A stretch of 64,000 bases of DNA, taken from contig CAWHFY010000023.1 of assembly GCA_963828755.1 (NCBI GenBank), forward strand, positions 22,740 to 86,739. Reading direction: 5' to 3'. The stretch is from WHSW01 sp963828755 (lineage in GTDB: Bacteria; Actinomycetota; Thermoleophilia; Solirubrobacterales; 70-9). A program made the translations under genes and the position numbers. Below, one piece after another: positions 1-8,953 of this stretch (positions are counted from its first letter, which is position 1; each line of letters starts with the position of its first letter). The notes beneath the pieces are model-generated. The model did not search any database. It worked only from the letters and a program-made list of their open reading frames with translations, and was not told the DNA's origin.

Positions 1-831
1 ATCATCTTCAGCCTCCTCGTGATCTCGCTCTACGTGGCGGTCCGCTTCGAGGCCAAGTACGCGGTGCCGGTGCTGATCGCCCTCGTTCACGACATCCTGA
101 TCACGGCGGGCATCTACGCGCTGGTCGGCCAGGAGGTGACGAGCGGGACGGTCGCCGCCTTCCTGACCATTCTCGGCTACTCGATGTACGACACGATCAT
201 CGTCTTCGACCGAGTGCGCGAGAACGTGCCGCGGATGCCGCGCGCCGCCTTCTCACAGATCGTCAACCGCTCGATGAGCGAGGTCCTGACCCGATCGCTG
301 ATCACCGGCCTCTCGACCGTGTTCCTGATCGCTGTGCTCCTGGTGTTCGGGGGCGAGACGCTCAAGGACTTCGCTTTCGCGATGATGGTCGGGGTCGCCT
401 CCGGTACCTACTCGTCGATCTTCATCGCGGCGCCGGTGCTCACCGAGTGGAAGGAGCGCGAACCCGCCTATCGCTCCCGCCGGGCGCGGATCGAGGAGGC
501 GATGGGGCGGGTGCCGACCTTCCCCGAGGACAATGTGGTCGCGCGCATCGACGAGGTCGAGCGCCACATCTCGGACGCGGCTGTCGCCGACGGCGAGGGA
601 CGGGGCGACGGTCAGCCGCACGAGGCGCCGGCTCCGACCGCGGCTCCGGTCGCCGTGGCCGACCCGCCGGTCGAGCGCGCCGCGCCGGTCGAGCCAACCG
701 CCGAGGAGTCCGGCGACGGGGTCGCCGGGCGCCCCGATGCCGACGCCGAGCGGACGCGCAAGCGCGCGGAGCGCAAGGCGCAGCGGATGAAGCAGTCCAA
801 GCGCCGGCGCAAACACGGGAGGTCGAGATAG
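1..831 (+). CDS. secF: Protein translocase subunit SecF, C-terminal part (5' end outside window)
   Basis: SecF works with SecD in the membrane, using the proton gradient to complete export of proteins through SecYEG. The frame is open from base 1, so the gene begins upstream. The family segment GYSMYDTIIVFDRVREN lies at about residues 58-75 of the visible part, followed by the last membrane helices. After about residue 150 comes a roughly 120-residue hydrophilic tail rich in Ala, Pro, Glu and Arg, ending in a strongly basic stretch (KRRRKHGRSR). The TAG stop at 829-831 directly abuts the next ATG. secD is presumably just upstream. Confidence 0.93.
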   Translation: MIFSLLVISLYVAVRFEAKYAVPVLIALVHDILITAGIYALVGQEVTSGTVAAFLTILGYSMYDTIIVFDRVRENVPRMPRAAFSQIVNRSMSEVLTRSLITGLSTVFLIAVLLVFGGETLKDFAFAMMVGVASGTYSSIFIAAPVLTEWKEREPAYRSRRARIEEAMGRVPTFPEDNVVARIDEVERHISDAAVADGEGRGDGQPHEAPAPTAAPVAVADPPVERAAPVEPTAEESGDGVAGRPDADAERTRKRAERKAQRMKQSKRRRKHGRSR

Positions 832-1110
832 ATGGCGATTTTGGTCTGGGTAACCACCGGGGTCGCGCTCTGGCACTTCACCGTCTTTCTCCCCGACCGG
901 TTCTGGGGCGGGATCGTCGGCGCGCTCATCGGGGCTGTGATCGGGGCCCTGATCACCGGAGCTCTGGGGCAGATCGCCACCGGCGACACCATCGGCCAGA
1001 CCGGACTCGAGACCCTCCTGTTCGCGATCCCAGGGACGCTGATCGGGATCGCCGTCGTGTACTGGCTCGGCGTCCGCGCAGAGCAGGCCGCGCTGGTCGA
1101 GCCCGCCTAG
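832..1110 (+). CDS. Small hydrophobic membrane protein, unknown function
   Basis: A 92-residue protein that is almost entirely hydrophobic, with three probable membrane segments (about residues 3-20, 26-46 and 59-78) rich in Gly/Ala/Ile. The middle segment has a glycine-zipper look (GGIVGALIGAVIGALITGAL). The ATG touches the secF stop, and GGGAGG at 817-822 is a well placed ribosome binding site, so it is probably cotranscribed with secF. It resembles small GlsB/YeaQ-type membrane proteins in composition only. I do not recognise the family with confidence and assign no function. Confidence 0.7.
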   Translation: MAILVWVTTGVALWHFTVFLPDRFWGGIVGALIGAVIGALITGALGQIATGDTIGQTGLETLLFAIPGTLIGIAVVYWLGVRAEQAALVEPA

Positions 1111-1180
1111 GCGCGGATCCGTCCGGTTTCTGCGCACTCTGGGTGCGCCCGCGTCCCGGGATTCCGTCCCAGGCGCTTCT

Positions 1181-1192
1181 TAGCCTGGCAGC
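1181..1192 (+). promoter_or_regulatory. Leaderless promoter -10 (TAGCCT) for recJ
   Basis: TAGCCT (1181-1186) ends six bases before the GTG start at 1193. This TANNNT-N6-start arrangement recurs across the window and places transcription initiation on the start codon. No clear -35 is visible. Confidence 0.55.
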
Positions 1193-3760
1193 GTGCAGAA
1201 ATCCGCCGCCAGGGCGTTCTCGCTCGAGCCGTACGACTACCGCGAGGCGCGCGAGCTGATGGACGGGCTCGGACTCGCCGAGCCGGTGGCGGTGACCCTG
1301 GTCCGGCGCGGCTATCGCACGCTCGAGCAGGCGCGCGCGTTCCTCGACGCGAACGAGAGTCACGATCCGCTGCTGCTCGGGCCGATGAAGGCCGTCTGCG
1401 AGCGGGTCCGTGCCGCCGTCGCCGCCGGGTTGCGCGTGACCGTTCACGGGGACTACGACGTCGACGGCGTCTGCTCGACCGCGATCACGGTCCGCGCCGT
1501 CCGCGAGCTGGGCGGTGACTGCGACTGGCTGATCCCCGGGCGCCAGGAGGACGGCTACGGGCTGACGATGGCGACCGTGCAGCGACTGACCGAGCGCGGC
1601 ACCGGGTTGTTGATCACCGCCGACTGCGGGATCGGCTCGGTCGACGAGGTGGCCGCGGCGCGGGCGGCGGGCATCGATGTGATCGTCACGGATCACCACC
1701 AGCCCGGCGACCGACTCCCCGACTGCCCGATCCTGCACCCGGCCCTCGACGGCTATCCGTTCGCCGAGCTGTGCGCGACCGGCGTCTCCTACAAGCTGTG
1801 CGCGGCGCTGCTCGGGGCGCCGGCGGCCGAGTCCGATCTCGACCTCGTCGCCCTCGCCACGGTCGCCGACCTCGTCCCGCTGCGAGGCGAGAACCGCTCC
1901 CTGGTGCGCCGCGGCCTCGAGGTGGCCCGCCAGGCGCGCCGGCCGGGGCTGCGCGCGCTGATGGCGGCGGCGCGGATCGTCCCTGAGCGACTCGACGAGG
2001 GCGACATCGGCTTCCGGCTTGGTCCGCGGATCAATGCCGCCGGTCGCCTGTACCGCGCCGACGCCGGGGTCGAGCTGATGCTGACCGCCGACGAGGCACG
2101 CGCGAAGGAGATCGCGACCGAGCTGGAGCGCGCCAACCACGAACGCCGCGAGGTCGAGCGCGACGTGCTGGCTGCCGCCGAGGCGTCCCGCGCCGAGCTG
2201 CCCGATGGGCTCGGCGATGCCGCCGGGCTGGTGCTCGCCGGCGCCGGCTGGCACCCCGGGGTCGTCGGGATCGTTGCCTCGCGGATCGCCGAGCGTTACA
2301 ACCGGCCCGCCGTCTTGATCGCGCTCGACGCCGACGGCTCGGGCCGCGGCTCGGGCCGCAGCATTCCCGGCTTCGACTTGCTCGAGGCGCTGCACGCCTG
2401 CGAGCGCTGCCTGAGCCGCTACGGCGGCCATCGCGCCGCCGCCGGACTGGAGATCGAGGCGGCCCGCGTGGACGAGTTCCGCCGCTCCTTCGCCGCCCAC
2501 TGCGAGGCCGCGCTCGCCACCGCCGAGCCGGTCCGACTCGAGGTCGTCGACGCGGTCGTCGGCGGCGAGAGCCTCGGCCACGAGGTCGCCGAGCAGCTGC
2601 GGCGCCTCGCCCCGTTCGGAAACGGCAACCCGGGCGTGCGGCTGCTGGTCCCGGCGGCGAAGGTTGCCGACGTGCGGCCGATGGGGGAGGGCGACCGCCA
2701 CGCGCGCTTCGTGCTCTCGAGCGGCCCCTCGCGCGCCCTCGGGGTGGCCTTCGGGGTCAACGGCTCGCTCGCCGAAGCAGCCGCGACCGGCCCGCTCGAC
2801 CTCTCGGTCGAGTTGGAGCTCAACGAGTGGAACGGGGCGGTCGAGCCCCGCGTCGTGCTCGGCTCGATCTACCCGACGGGCTCGACCGACTCGGCGGGGG
2901 TCGAGGGCGAGCCGTCGGGCGACGCGATCGGCGCCGACGAGTTCTGGCGCCGCCACGACGCCGAGCTGAGCGCCGCGCTCGGGCCATGGCCGCCGCAGTT
3001 CGCCCTGCCGGCCGGGGCACGGGAGCGGGTCGAGCGCCGCGGGGCGTCGGCGACGGCGACGATCGCCGCGCTGGCGTCGAGCGGCTGCCGAGTGCTCGCC
3101 CTGTGCGCCGACGCGATCCGGCGCCGCGAGCTGGTGGAGAGCGCGGTGCGCCCGGCCCGCTTCGGTGGCGGCGAGCTCGGCCTCGTCTCGGCTCGCCTCG
3201 CCGACGCCGAGATCGCGGCGGCCGAGGCCCGGGTCGCGGTGGCCGGAGCCGGGGTGGTGCTCGCCGACTGGGCGGCGCTCGCCCGGGACCCGGGGCTCGC
3301 CGGGCGCTTCGAACACCTCGTGGTGATCGATCCGCTGCCGTTTGCCCACCTCGAGGCGCTCGTGGGCGCCGGAGCCGGCTGGCTGCACCGCGTCGACGGT
3401 CGCGCCGAGGCCGAGTTCGCGCTGCACGTACACGCCGACGAGTGGCCGTCGCGATCCTCGCTCGCGGCGCTCTACCGTGAACTGATCGCGGCCGGAAGCG
3501 GGGGCGTCGGCGGCGAGGCAGCGCGGGCGCTGCTGTGCGGCGGCGAGCGTGCCCACCCGCGCTCGCCCGAGACGGCCGCCCGCTGGTCGCGGGTCCTGGT
3601 CGAGCTCGGGCTCGTGGCATGGAACGGTTCGCGTCCCAATCGCAGCCTGGGGGCCGTATCCTCGTCGGGGACGGAACTTGAGCGCTCCGCGGCGTACGTC
3701 GCCTATCGGAGGTGCTCCGAGGAGGGTCGGCGATTCCTGAGCGAGCGAAGACAGAGCTAG
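1193..3760 (+). CDS. recJ: Single-stranded-DNA-specific 5'-3' exonuclease RecJ
   Basis: RecJ degrades single-stranded DNA 5' to 3' in recombination and repair, using two metal ions. The DHH phosphoesterase core is clear: GDYDVDG at residues 86-92, TADCGIG at about 142-148, VTDHH at 165-169, followed by the DHHA1 part with GRSIPGFDLLEAL and GGHRAAAG. At 855 residues it is longer than Escherichia coli RecJ (about 577). The extra C-terminal 300 residues hold no motif I can name. GTG 1193 is chosen because the promoter-like TAGCCT sits six bases before it. The 3' end overlaps the proposed rel start by 49 bases. Confidence 0.92.
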   Translation: MQKSAARAFSLEPYDYREARELMDGLGLAEPVAVTLVRRGYRTLEQARAFLDANESHDPLLLGPMKAVCERVRAAVAAGLRVTVHGDYDVDGVCSTAITVRAVRELGGDCDWLIPGRQEDGYGLTMATVQRLTERGTGLLITADCGIGSVDEVAAARAAGIDVIVTDHHQPGDRLPDCPILHPALDGYPFAELCATGVSYKLCAALLGAPAAESDLDLVALATVADLVPLRGENRSLVRRGLEVARQARRPGLRALMAAARIVPERLDEGDIGFRLGPRINAAGRLYRADAGVELMLTADEARAKEIATELERANHERREVERDVLAAAEASRAELPDGLGDAAGLVLAGAGWHPGVVGIVASRIAERYNRPAVLIALDADGSGRGSGRSIPGFDLLEALHACERCLSRYGGHRAAAGLEIEAARVDEFRRSFAAHCEAALATAEPVRLEVVDAVVGGESLGHEVAEQLRRLAPFGNGNPGVRLLVPAAKVADVRPMGEGDRHARFVLSSGPSRALGVAFGVNGSLAEAAATGPLDLSVELELNEWNGAVEPRVVLGSIYPTGSTDSAGVEGEPSGDAIGADEFWRRHDAELSAALGPWPPQFALPAGARERVERRGASATATIAALASSGCRVLALCADAIRRRELVESAVRPARFGGGELGLVSARLADAEIAAAEARVAVAGAGVVLADWAALARDPGLAGRFEHLVVIDPLPFAHLEALVGAGAGWLHRVDGRAEAEFALHVHADEWPSRSSLAALYRELIAAGSGGVGGEAARALLCGGERAHPRSPETAARWSRVLVELGLVAWNGSRPNRSLGAVSSSGTELERSAAYVAYRRCSEEGRRFLSERRQS

Positions 3761-6069
3761 CGGAGGGCAACGGGGCGGCGGCTCCGGTGAGCGGCCACAT
3801 CCAGGTCGGCGCCGACGACGCGCACGGGCCCGCGGCCCCGGTGAACGAGGTCACCAAGGGCCTGACCGCGGGCGAGCGGGCGCTGCTCGGCGACCTGTTC
3901 GCGGTCATCGGCGAGCACACGGCCAACGGCGACCCGGCGATCGAGCGCGAGACGATCGAGCGCGCCTTCGCGTTCGCCTGCGAGCGCCACGCGGACCAGC
4001 GACGCAAGTCCGGCGAAGACTTCATCACCCACCCGGTGGAGGTGGCGAAGATCTGCGCCGGGCTGCGCCTCGACACCGAGACGCTGAGCGCCGCCCTACT
4101 GCATGACACGGTCGAGGACACGTCGGCCAGCCTCGACGAGGTCCGCGTGCAGTTCGGCGACCAGATCGCTCAGTTGGTCGACGGCGTTACGAAGCTGACC
4201 GAGATCACCTTCCAGAGTCGCGACGAGCACCAGGCCGAGAACTACCGCAAGATGATGGTCGCGATGGCCACGGACGTCCGGGTCATCCTGATCAAGCTCG
4301 CCGACCGCCTGCACAACATGCGCACGCTGGAGGCGTTGCCGAAGCAGAAGCAGATCGAGAAGGCGCGCGAGACGCTCGAGATCTACGCGCCGCTTGCTCA
4401 CCGCCTCGGAATTCACGCGATCAAGTGGGAGCTCGAGGACCTCTCGTTCCAGCGCCTGCATCCGCGCAAGTACGAGGAGATCAAGAAGCTGGTCGCCCAG
4501 CAGCGCAACGAGCGTGAGTCCTACGTCACCGACGCCGGCGACTTCCTCGCCGCCGAGCTGAGCAAGGTCGGGATCGAGGCGCAGATCTCGGGCCGCGCCA
4601 AGCACTTCTATTCCATCTACGCGAAGATGTCGAAGAAGGGGCGCGAGTTCAACGAGATCTATGACCTCACCGCGATGCGGGTGATCGTCGACTCGGTCAA
4701 GGACTGCTACGGCGCGATTGGGATCATCCACTCGATCTGGAAGCCGCTCCCCGGCCGGTTCAAGGACTTCATCGCGACGCCGAAGCTGAACCTGTACCAG
4801 GCGCTGCACACGACGGTGATCGGGCCCGAAGGCCGGCCGCTCGAGATCCAGATCCGCACGCCGGACATGCATGAGACGGCGGAGTACGGGATTGCGGCGC
4901 ACGTGATCTACAAGGAGGGCGGCAAGGGGTCGGAGCGCGAGAAGATGACCTGGCTGCGCCAGCTCCTCGATAACGACGGCGACGAGGACGCGACCGAGTT
5001 CCTCGAGTCGCTGAAGGTCGACCTCTTCGAGGAGGAGGTGTTCGTGTTCACGCCGCGCGGCGAGGTCAAGAACCTGTCCGCGGGGTCAACGCCGCTCGAC
5101 TTCGCCTACTCGGTCCACACCGACATCGGCCACCGCTGCGTCGGCGCCAAGGTCAACGGCAAAATCGTGCCGCTGCACTACCAGCTCAAGTCCGGCGACA
5201 TCGTCGAGATCCTGACGTCGAAGCAGGACCGCGGGCCGTCGCGCGACTGGCTCGCGCTGGTGCGGACGAGCCGGGCGCGCAACAAGATTCGGGCCTCGCT
5301 GAAGCGCGAGCGGCGCGAGGATGCCGAGCACCGCGGACGCGACGAGCTGCAGACGGCCCTGCGCAAGAACGGGCTGCCGCCCCAGCGGATCGCCGGCTCG
5401 CCGCTGCTCGCCGACCTGACCCGCGAGATGGGCTTCCGAAAGGCCGACGACTTCTACATCGCGCTCGGCCAGGGCAAGATCTCGACGAAGACCGTCGTCA
5501 CCAAGGTGATGCAACGACTCAAGTCCGGCGACGCGGTCGCGGGGGACGAGACCGAGGCGCGCCTGGCGGGGGTGCTCGAGGGCCGCGACGAGCGTCAGCG
5601 CCGCACTCAGGACGCGTCCAGCTACGGGATCAAGGTCGAGGGCGTCGACGACGTCGTCGTCCGGCTCGCCAAGTGCTGTCGCCCGGTCCCGGGCGACGAG
5701 ATCGTCGGCTACGTCTCGCTCGGGCGCGGCATCACGATCCACCGCGACGACTGCAAGAACGTCAGCGCGCTGATGAAGGCGCCGGAGCGGTTCACCAACG
5801 TTTCTTGGGCCGGCGACAACGCCACCTCCTACCGAGTCGAGCTCCAGGTCGATGCGTGGGATCGAACTCGCCTCCTTGAAGACCTGTCGAGGACGTTCTC
5901 GGAGGCGGGCGTGAACATCCTCGAGGCCAACTGCTCGACCAAGCACCCGATGGTGCGCAACCGGTTCGTGGTCGAGGTCGGCGACTCGCAGCAGCTGAAG
6001 CAGTGCATCAACCGGTTGCGCAGCCTCGACGCCGTGTTCGATGCGTATCGGGTGACGCCGACTGATTAA
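3712..6069 (+). CDS. rel: Bifunctional (p)ppGpp synthetase/hydrolase Rel
   Basis: Makes and degrades the alarmone (p)ppGpp in the stringent response. Domains in order: HD hydrolase with HDTVED at about residues 131-136; synthetase with GRAKHFYSIYAKM near 291 and RFKD near 347 (the charged motif of bifunctional Rel); TGS domain from about 441; a Cys-containing zinc-finger region with KCCRPVPGDE near 653; C-terminal ACT domain. An intact HD motif plus RFKD indicates both activities. The start is uncertain: GTG 3712 overlaps recJ, and GTG 3787 or 3841 would remove only a poorly conserved N-terminal stretch. Confidence 0.95.
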   Translation: MLRGGSAIPERAKTELAEGNGAAAPVSGHIQVGADDAHGPAAPVNEVTKGLTAGERALLGDLFAVIGEHTANGDPAIERETIERAFAFACERHADQRRKSGEDFITHPVEVAKICAGLRLDTETLSAALLHDTVEDTSASLDEVRVQFGDQIAQLVDGVTKLTEITFQSRDEHQAENYRKMMVAMATDVRVILIKLADRLHNMRTLEALPKQKQIEKARETLEIYAPLAHRLGIHAIKWELEDLSFQRLHPRKYEEIKKLVAQQRNERESYVTDAGDFLAAELSKVGIEAQISGRAKHFYSIYAKMSKKGREFNEIYDLTAMRVIVDSVKDCYGAIGIIHSIWKPLPGRFKDFIATPKLNLYQALHTTVIGPEGRPLEIQIRTPDMHETAEYGIAAHVIYKEGGKGSEREKMTWLRQLLDNDGDEDATEFLESLKVDLFEEEVFVFTPRGEVKNLSAGSTPLDFAYSVHTDIGHRCVGAKVNGKIVPLHYQLKSGDIVEILTSKQDRGPSRDWLALVRTSRARNKIRASLKRERREDAEHRGRDELQTALRKNGLPPQRIAGSPLLADLTREMGFRKADDFYIALGQGKISTKTVVTKVMQRLKSGDAVAGDETEARLAGVLEGRDERQRRTQDASSYGIKVEGVDDVVVRLAKCCRPVPGDEIVGYVSLGRGITIHRDDCKNVSALMKAPERFTNVSWAGDNATSYRVELQVDAWDRTRLLEDLSRTFSEAGVNILEANCSTKHPMVRNRFVVEVGDSQQLKQCINRLRSLDAVFDAYRVTPTD

Positions 6070-6074
6070 CGAGG

Positions 6075-6102
6075 TTGCTCGTTGTTAGTTGCTCGTTCCT
6101 CG
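6075..6102 (+). repeat. Imperfect 7-bp tandem repeat (ttgctcg-like, 4 units)
   Basis: Four consecutive heptamers (ttgctcg, ttgttag, ttgctcg, ttcctcg) run from the rel end into the start of the glycosyltransferase. The same 7-bp periodicity occurs at several other gene junctions in this window. Confidence 0.6.
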
Positions 6103-6948
6103 GGGCCGGCCGTTTCGGTCATCGTGCCGCTGAGCGGGGACGTGGCGTACGCGGAGCGCGCACGGGAGGCGTTCGAGCGTCTCGAGTTGGGTCCGGGCGA
6201 CGAACTGATCGTTGTCGACAACACGTCCGACGGGGTCGCGAGCGGGATAGTCGATCGCGTCGCGACCGTGGTCCACGCGCCGCAGCAGGCGTCCTCGTAC
6301 TTCGCCCGCAACGCCGGCGCCGCCGACGCCACGGGGGACTGGCTGCTGTTCGTCGACGCGGACTGCGTCCCCGAGCCCGACCTGATCGACAGATACTTCG
6401 ACGAGCCGATCGGCGAGGGCGCCGGGGCGGTCGCCGGCGGCATCATCGGGGTCACCGAGCAGGACTCGCTGCTCGCCCGCTACGCGCGAGATCGCAACTT
6501 CCTCGACCAGGCCGAGGGCATGCACGGCTCGGCTGGGGTCGCGGCCGCGACGGGCAACCTCCTGATCCGCCGGGATACGTTCGACGAGCTCGGCGGCTTC
6601 GCCGACGGGATTCGCTCGGCGGGCGACGTCGACTTCTGTTGGCGAATGCGCGCGGCCGGATGGGACCTCGAGCAGCGCCCCGCGGCCAGGGTCGAGCACC
6701 ACCACCGCGAGCACCTGGGCTCGTTCCTGGCGATGATCGCCCGCTACGGCGCCGGGTCGCGCTGGCTCAACGAGCGCCACCCGGGCGCGGCGCCGCGCTG
6801 GCCGCTGGTCCACGGCCTGGTCGGCTCCGCATGGGACGTCAGCGGCCACTTGCTCCGAGGCCAGCTCGAGCCCGCGACCTTCCGCGCCCTGGACGGGCTC
6901 GGCTTGATCGCCCACAACGTGGGTTACCGGGCCGGCAACGAGGTCTGA
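6082..6948 (+). CDS. Family 2 glycosyltransferase
   Basis: A 288-residue GT-A fold glycosyltransferase that would transfer a sugar from a nucleotide donor. The N-terminal strand VSVIVPLSGD, the strand-loop ELIVVDN, and the metal/nucleotide-binding FVDADC (about residues 90-95) are typical of GT2. The acceptor-side segment GGFADGIRSAGDVDFCWRM fits the ED/DxD-type region of the family. No membrane helix is evident, so it is probably cytosolic or peripheral. TTG 6082 is chosen because GAGG at 6071-6074 is spaced 7 bases from it and no other usable start lies before the first beta strand. Donor and acceptor cannot be read from the sequence. Confidence 0.85.
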   Translation: MLVARSSGPAVSVIVPLSGDVAYAERAREAFERLELGPGDELIVVDNTSDGVASGIVDRVATVVHAPQQASSYFARNAGAADATGDWLLFVDADCVPEPDLIDRYFDEPIGEGAGAVAGGIIGVTEQDSLLARYARDRNFLDQAEGMHGSAGVAAATGNLLIRRDTFDELGGFADGIRSAGDVDFCWRMRAAGWDLEQRPAARVEHHHREHLGSFLAMIARYGAGSRWLNERHPGAAPRWPLVHGLVGSAWDVSGHLLRGQLEPATFRALDGLGLIAHNVGYRAGNEV

Positions 6949-7072
6949 ACTCGCGCGCGTGCCGAACCCGGCGCAGCGCCTGGCTCAGCCGTGGCGGTCA
7001 CTTGTCGTCCCAAGCGCGGGCGGCCGCTTGCAGATCCGCGATGGCGACCGCGCGGGCGCGCAGACTGAGCCG

Positions 7073-7480
7073 ATGAACGAAACGACCACCACCGCGCTGC
7101 TCGCGCTCGCCATTCTCGCGCTCACCTGGCTCGCGATCGCCCACCTCCGCTATCGGCTCACGCATCGCTACGACGAGGCCGACCTGGCCGCCGCTCGCAA
7201 GGACGCCACCAAGCGCAGCCGCAGCGTCCTCGCCGGCAAGGCGGGGGAGCAGATGGCGCCGCTGGTCCCGGCGTTCAGCGACCGCTTCGACCCGGCGGAG
7301 GCGCGCTTTCTCGGCGCGCCGATCGACTACGTCGTCTTCGACGGGCTCGGCCGCGGCGAGCTGCGCGAGGTCGTGCTGGTCGAGGTGAAGACCGGCGCCT
7401 CGCGCCTGAGCGCCAGCGAACGCGAGGTTGAGCGGGCGATCGCTGAGGGCCGCGTCAGGTTCGAGACGCTGCGGCTTTAG
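7073..7480 (+). CDS. Membrane-anchored Holliday-junction-resolvase-like endonuclease domain protein
   Basis: A 135-residue protein with one N-terminal membrane helix (about residues 5-25) followed by a small nuclease-like domain: GKAGEQMAPL, then DRFDPAEARFLGAPIDYVVFDGL, and VVLVEVKTG. The Glu near the start, the Asp in PIDYVVFDG and the E-x-K in VEVKTG match the predicted active site of the endonuclease family distantly related to archaeal Holliday junction resolvases. ATG 7073 is chosen because the upstream extension is low-complexity and atypical. The gene is convergent with the HIT gene and overlaps its end by 26 bases. DNA substrate and role are unknown. Confidence 0.7.
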   Translation: MNETTTTALLALAILALTWLAIAHLRYRLTHRYDEADLAAARKDATKRSRSVLAGKAGEQMAPLVPAFSDRFDPAEARFLGAPIDYVVFDGLGRGELREVVLVEVKTGASRLSASEREVERAIAEGRVRFETLRL

Positions 7481-7902
7481 CGACCGCGTCGCGGATCAGC
7501 TCCGCGGTCTCGGCTGCGTGGTCGTCGTGCGAGTACTTGGTCCGCGGCCAGAAGAACCCGCGCAGGCCGTCCTTCTTCACCCGGGGGACGACGTGCGTAT
7601 GCAGGTGCGGGACCGACTGGCTGACGATGTTGTTGATCGCGACGAACGAGCCCTGTGCGCCCATCGCGGCGGGCACGGCGGCCGACAGCACCCGGACGTT
7701 GGCGAAGTACGGCTCGATCAGTTCCGCGGGCAGGTCCGGGAGCGTCTCGTGATGGGCGCGCGGCACGAGCAGCGTGTGGCCGTGAAAGAGCGGCCTGATG
7801 TCGAGGAACGCGAGGGAGATCTCGTCCTCGAAGACGATCTCAGCCGCGGTTTCGCCGGCGACGATGCGAGCAGAAGCGGCACGCGGGGTCGGCCTCAGGC
7901 AA
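7455..7902 (-). CDS. HIT family nucleotide-binding protein (one frameshift)
   Basis: Histidine-triad nucleotide hydrolase/transferase family. The catalytic HLHTHVVP motif is near the C terminus. In the continuous frame the N terminus is cut off at LVVPRAHHETL. Upstream, the family sequence RIVAGETAAEIVFEDE continues in the same frame, but the preceding zinc-type motif CRFC lies one base out of frame. One surplus base at about 7869 explains this. The repaired protein starts at TTG 7902 (MPEADPACRFC), overlapping the stop of the lipid-kinase gene (ATTGCCTGA), so the two genes look translationally coupled. Confidence 0.82.
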
Positions 7903-8908
7903 TGATCGTCAGCGCCCCCGGATCGATCGCCAGCGCGAGCTCGGGGTGGACGCCGATGAAGTCGCCGTCGACCTGGATCGGAAACGGGCGCACATCGCCG
8001 TCGGTGCCGGTCGTGACCGACGTGACGCGAGCCTCGGTGACGTCGTCGAAGTGGTCGATCTGGCGGTGCCCGGGAGCCCGCAGGCGCTCGGTGAGCACCC
8101 GGGCGATGATCGGCCCCATGTCACGCTGAGCTGCGCGGCGCAGGACTGCGACCGAGAGCGTCCCGTCGTCGATCTCGACGTTCTCGCAGACGCGCACCGG
8201 GCGGCTGCCGAAGTAGGTGAACGGGTCGGAGTTCTGGGCCAGAATGGTGACCCCCTCGGCCGTATGCGGGCCGGCCTCGAGCCGCATCCGCACCGGGTTG
8301 CGCAGGTAGTCGCGATAAAAGGAGCCGACCGCAACCCACGTGTAGAAGTACGGCCCGGCCTTTGCCTTCAGCTTCGGCTTGCGGTCGACCCGCATCGCCG
8401 CCGAGGCGTCGAGGCCGGACCCGCAGGAGAAGACGAAGCGGCGCCCATTGGCAATCCCGAGGTCGATCCGACGGGGCTCGAAGCGGTCGGCGAGCCCGAG
8501 CAGGTGCTCGGTCGCGTCGACGACGTCGTCCGGGATCCCGAGTGTGCGCGCGACGACGTTGGTCGAGCCCCCGGGCAGGATCGAGACCGGGACGTCTGTC
8601 CCAGCGAGCCCGTTGGCGACCTCGTTCAACGTCCCGTCGCCGCCGAACGCGACGACCAGGTCGTAGCCACCGTCGATCGCCTCGCGACCGATCTCGGTCG
8701 CGTGGTTCTGCGCCTCGGTCGAGACCGCCTCGACCTCATAGCGGCCCTGAAGCGCGTAGACGACGAGGTTCTTGAGCCGGTCGGAGACCGTCGTCGCGTA
8801 TGGGTTGACGATGATCAGCATCCGCTTCTTGCGCGGCCGAAGCGGTTCGCCGGCGCCCGACGAGGTCGGCAGGGGAGGGGCCTTGATCGTGGGGGCGACG
8901 GCGCTCAC
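7895..8908 (-). CDS. Diacylglycerol-kinase / YegS-like lipid kinase
   Basis: A 337-residue member of the DAG-kinase catalytic family (YegS/BmrU/LCB5), which phosphorylates lipid hydroxyls with ATP. The nucleotide-binding motif GGDGTLNEVANGL is at residues 89-101 and ILPGGSTNVVARTLGIP follows, as in the family. Later segments such as VFSCGSGLDASAAM belong to the beta-sandwich domain. It is followed directly by the HIT gene. TACGAT six bases before the GTG start suggests a leaderless transcript. The physiological lipid cannot be read from the sequence. Confidence 0.88.
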   Translation of the reverse strand: MSAVAPTIKAPPLPTSSGAGEPLRPRKKRMLIIVNPYATTVSDRLKNLVVYALQGRYEVEAVSTEAQNHATEIGREAIDGGYDLVVAFGGDGTLNEVANGLAGTDVPVSILPGGSTNVVARTLGIPDDVVDATEHLLGLADRFEPRRIDLGIANGRRFVFSCGSGLDASAAMRVDRKPKLKAKAGPYFYTWVAVGSFYRDYLRNPVRMRLEAGPHTAEGVTILAQNSDPFTYFGSRPVRVCENVEIDDGTLSVAVLRRAAQRDMGPIIARVLTERLRAPGHRQIDHFDDVTEARVTSVTTGTDGDVRPFPIQVDGDFIGVHPELALAIDPGALTIIA

Positions 8909-8920
8909 CGCGGGATCGTA
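8909..8920 (-). promoter_or_regulatory. Leaderless promoter -10 (TACGAT) for the lipid kinase gene
   Basis: Read on the minus strand, TACGAT (8920-8915) is followed by six bases and then GTG 8908, the same TANNNT-N6-start pattern as at recJ, dapA and others. Confidence 0.5.
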
Positions 8921-8953
8921 GCCACCGTCACACCGGCGGCCGGACCCGGGCGC

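Noticed and set aside
1132..1148. Hairpin GCGCAC-TCTGG-GTGCGC as a terminator after the small membrane protein
   Set aside because: Six-bp stem without a T run, and such stems arise often at this GC content.
953..3556. Long minus-strand open frame (867 codons) opposite recJ
   Set aside because: Low-complexity Arg/Gly/Asp/Leu composition typical of antisense frames in GC-rich genes; recJ on the plus strand has all family motifs.
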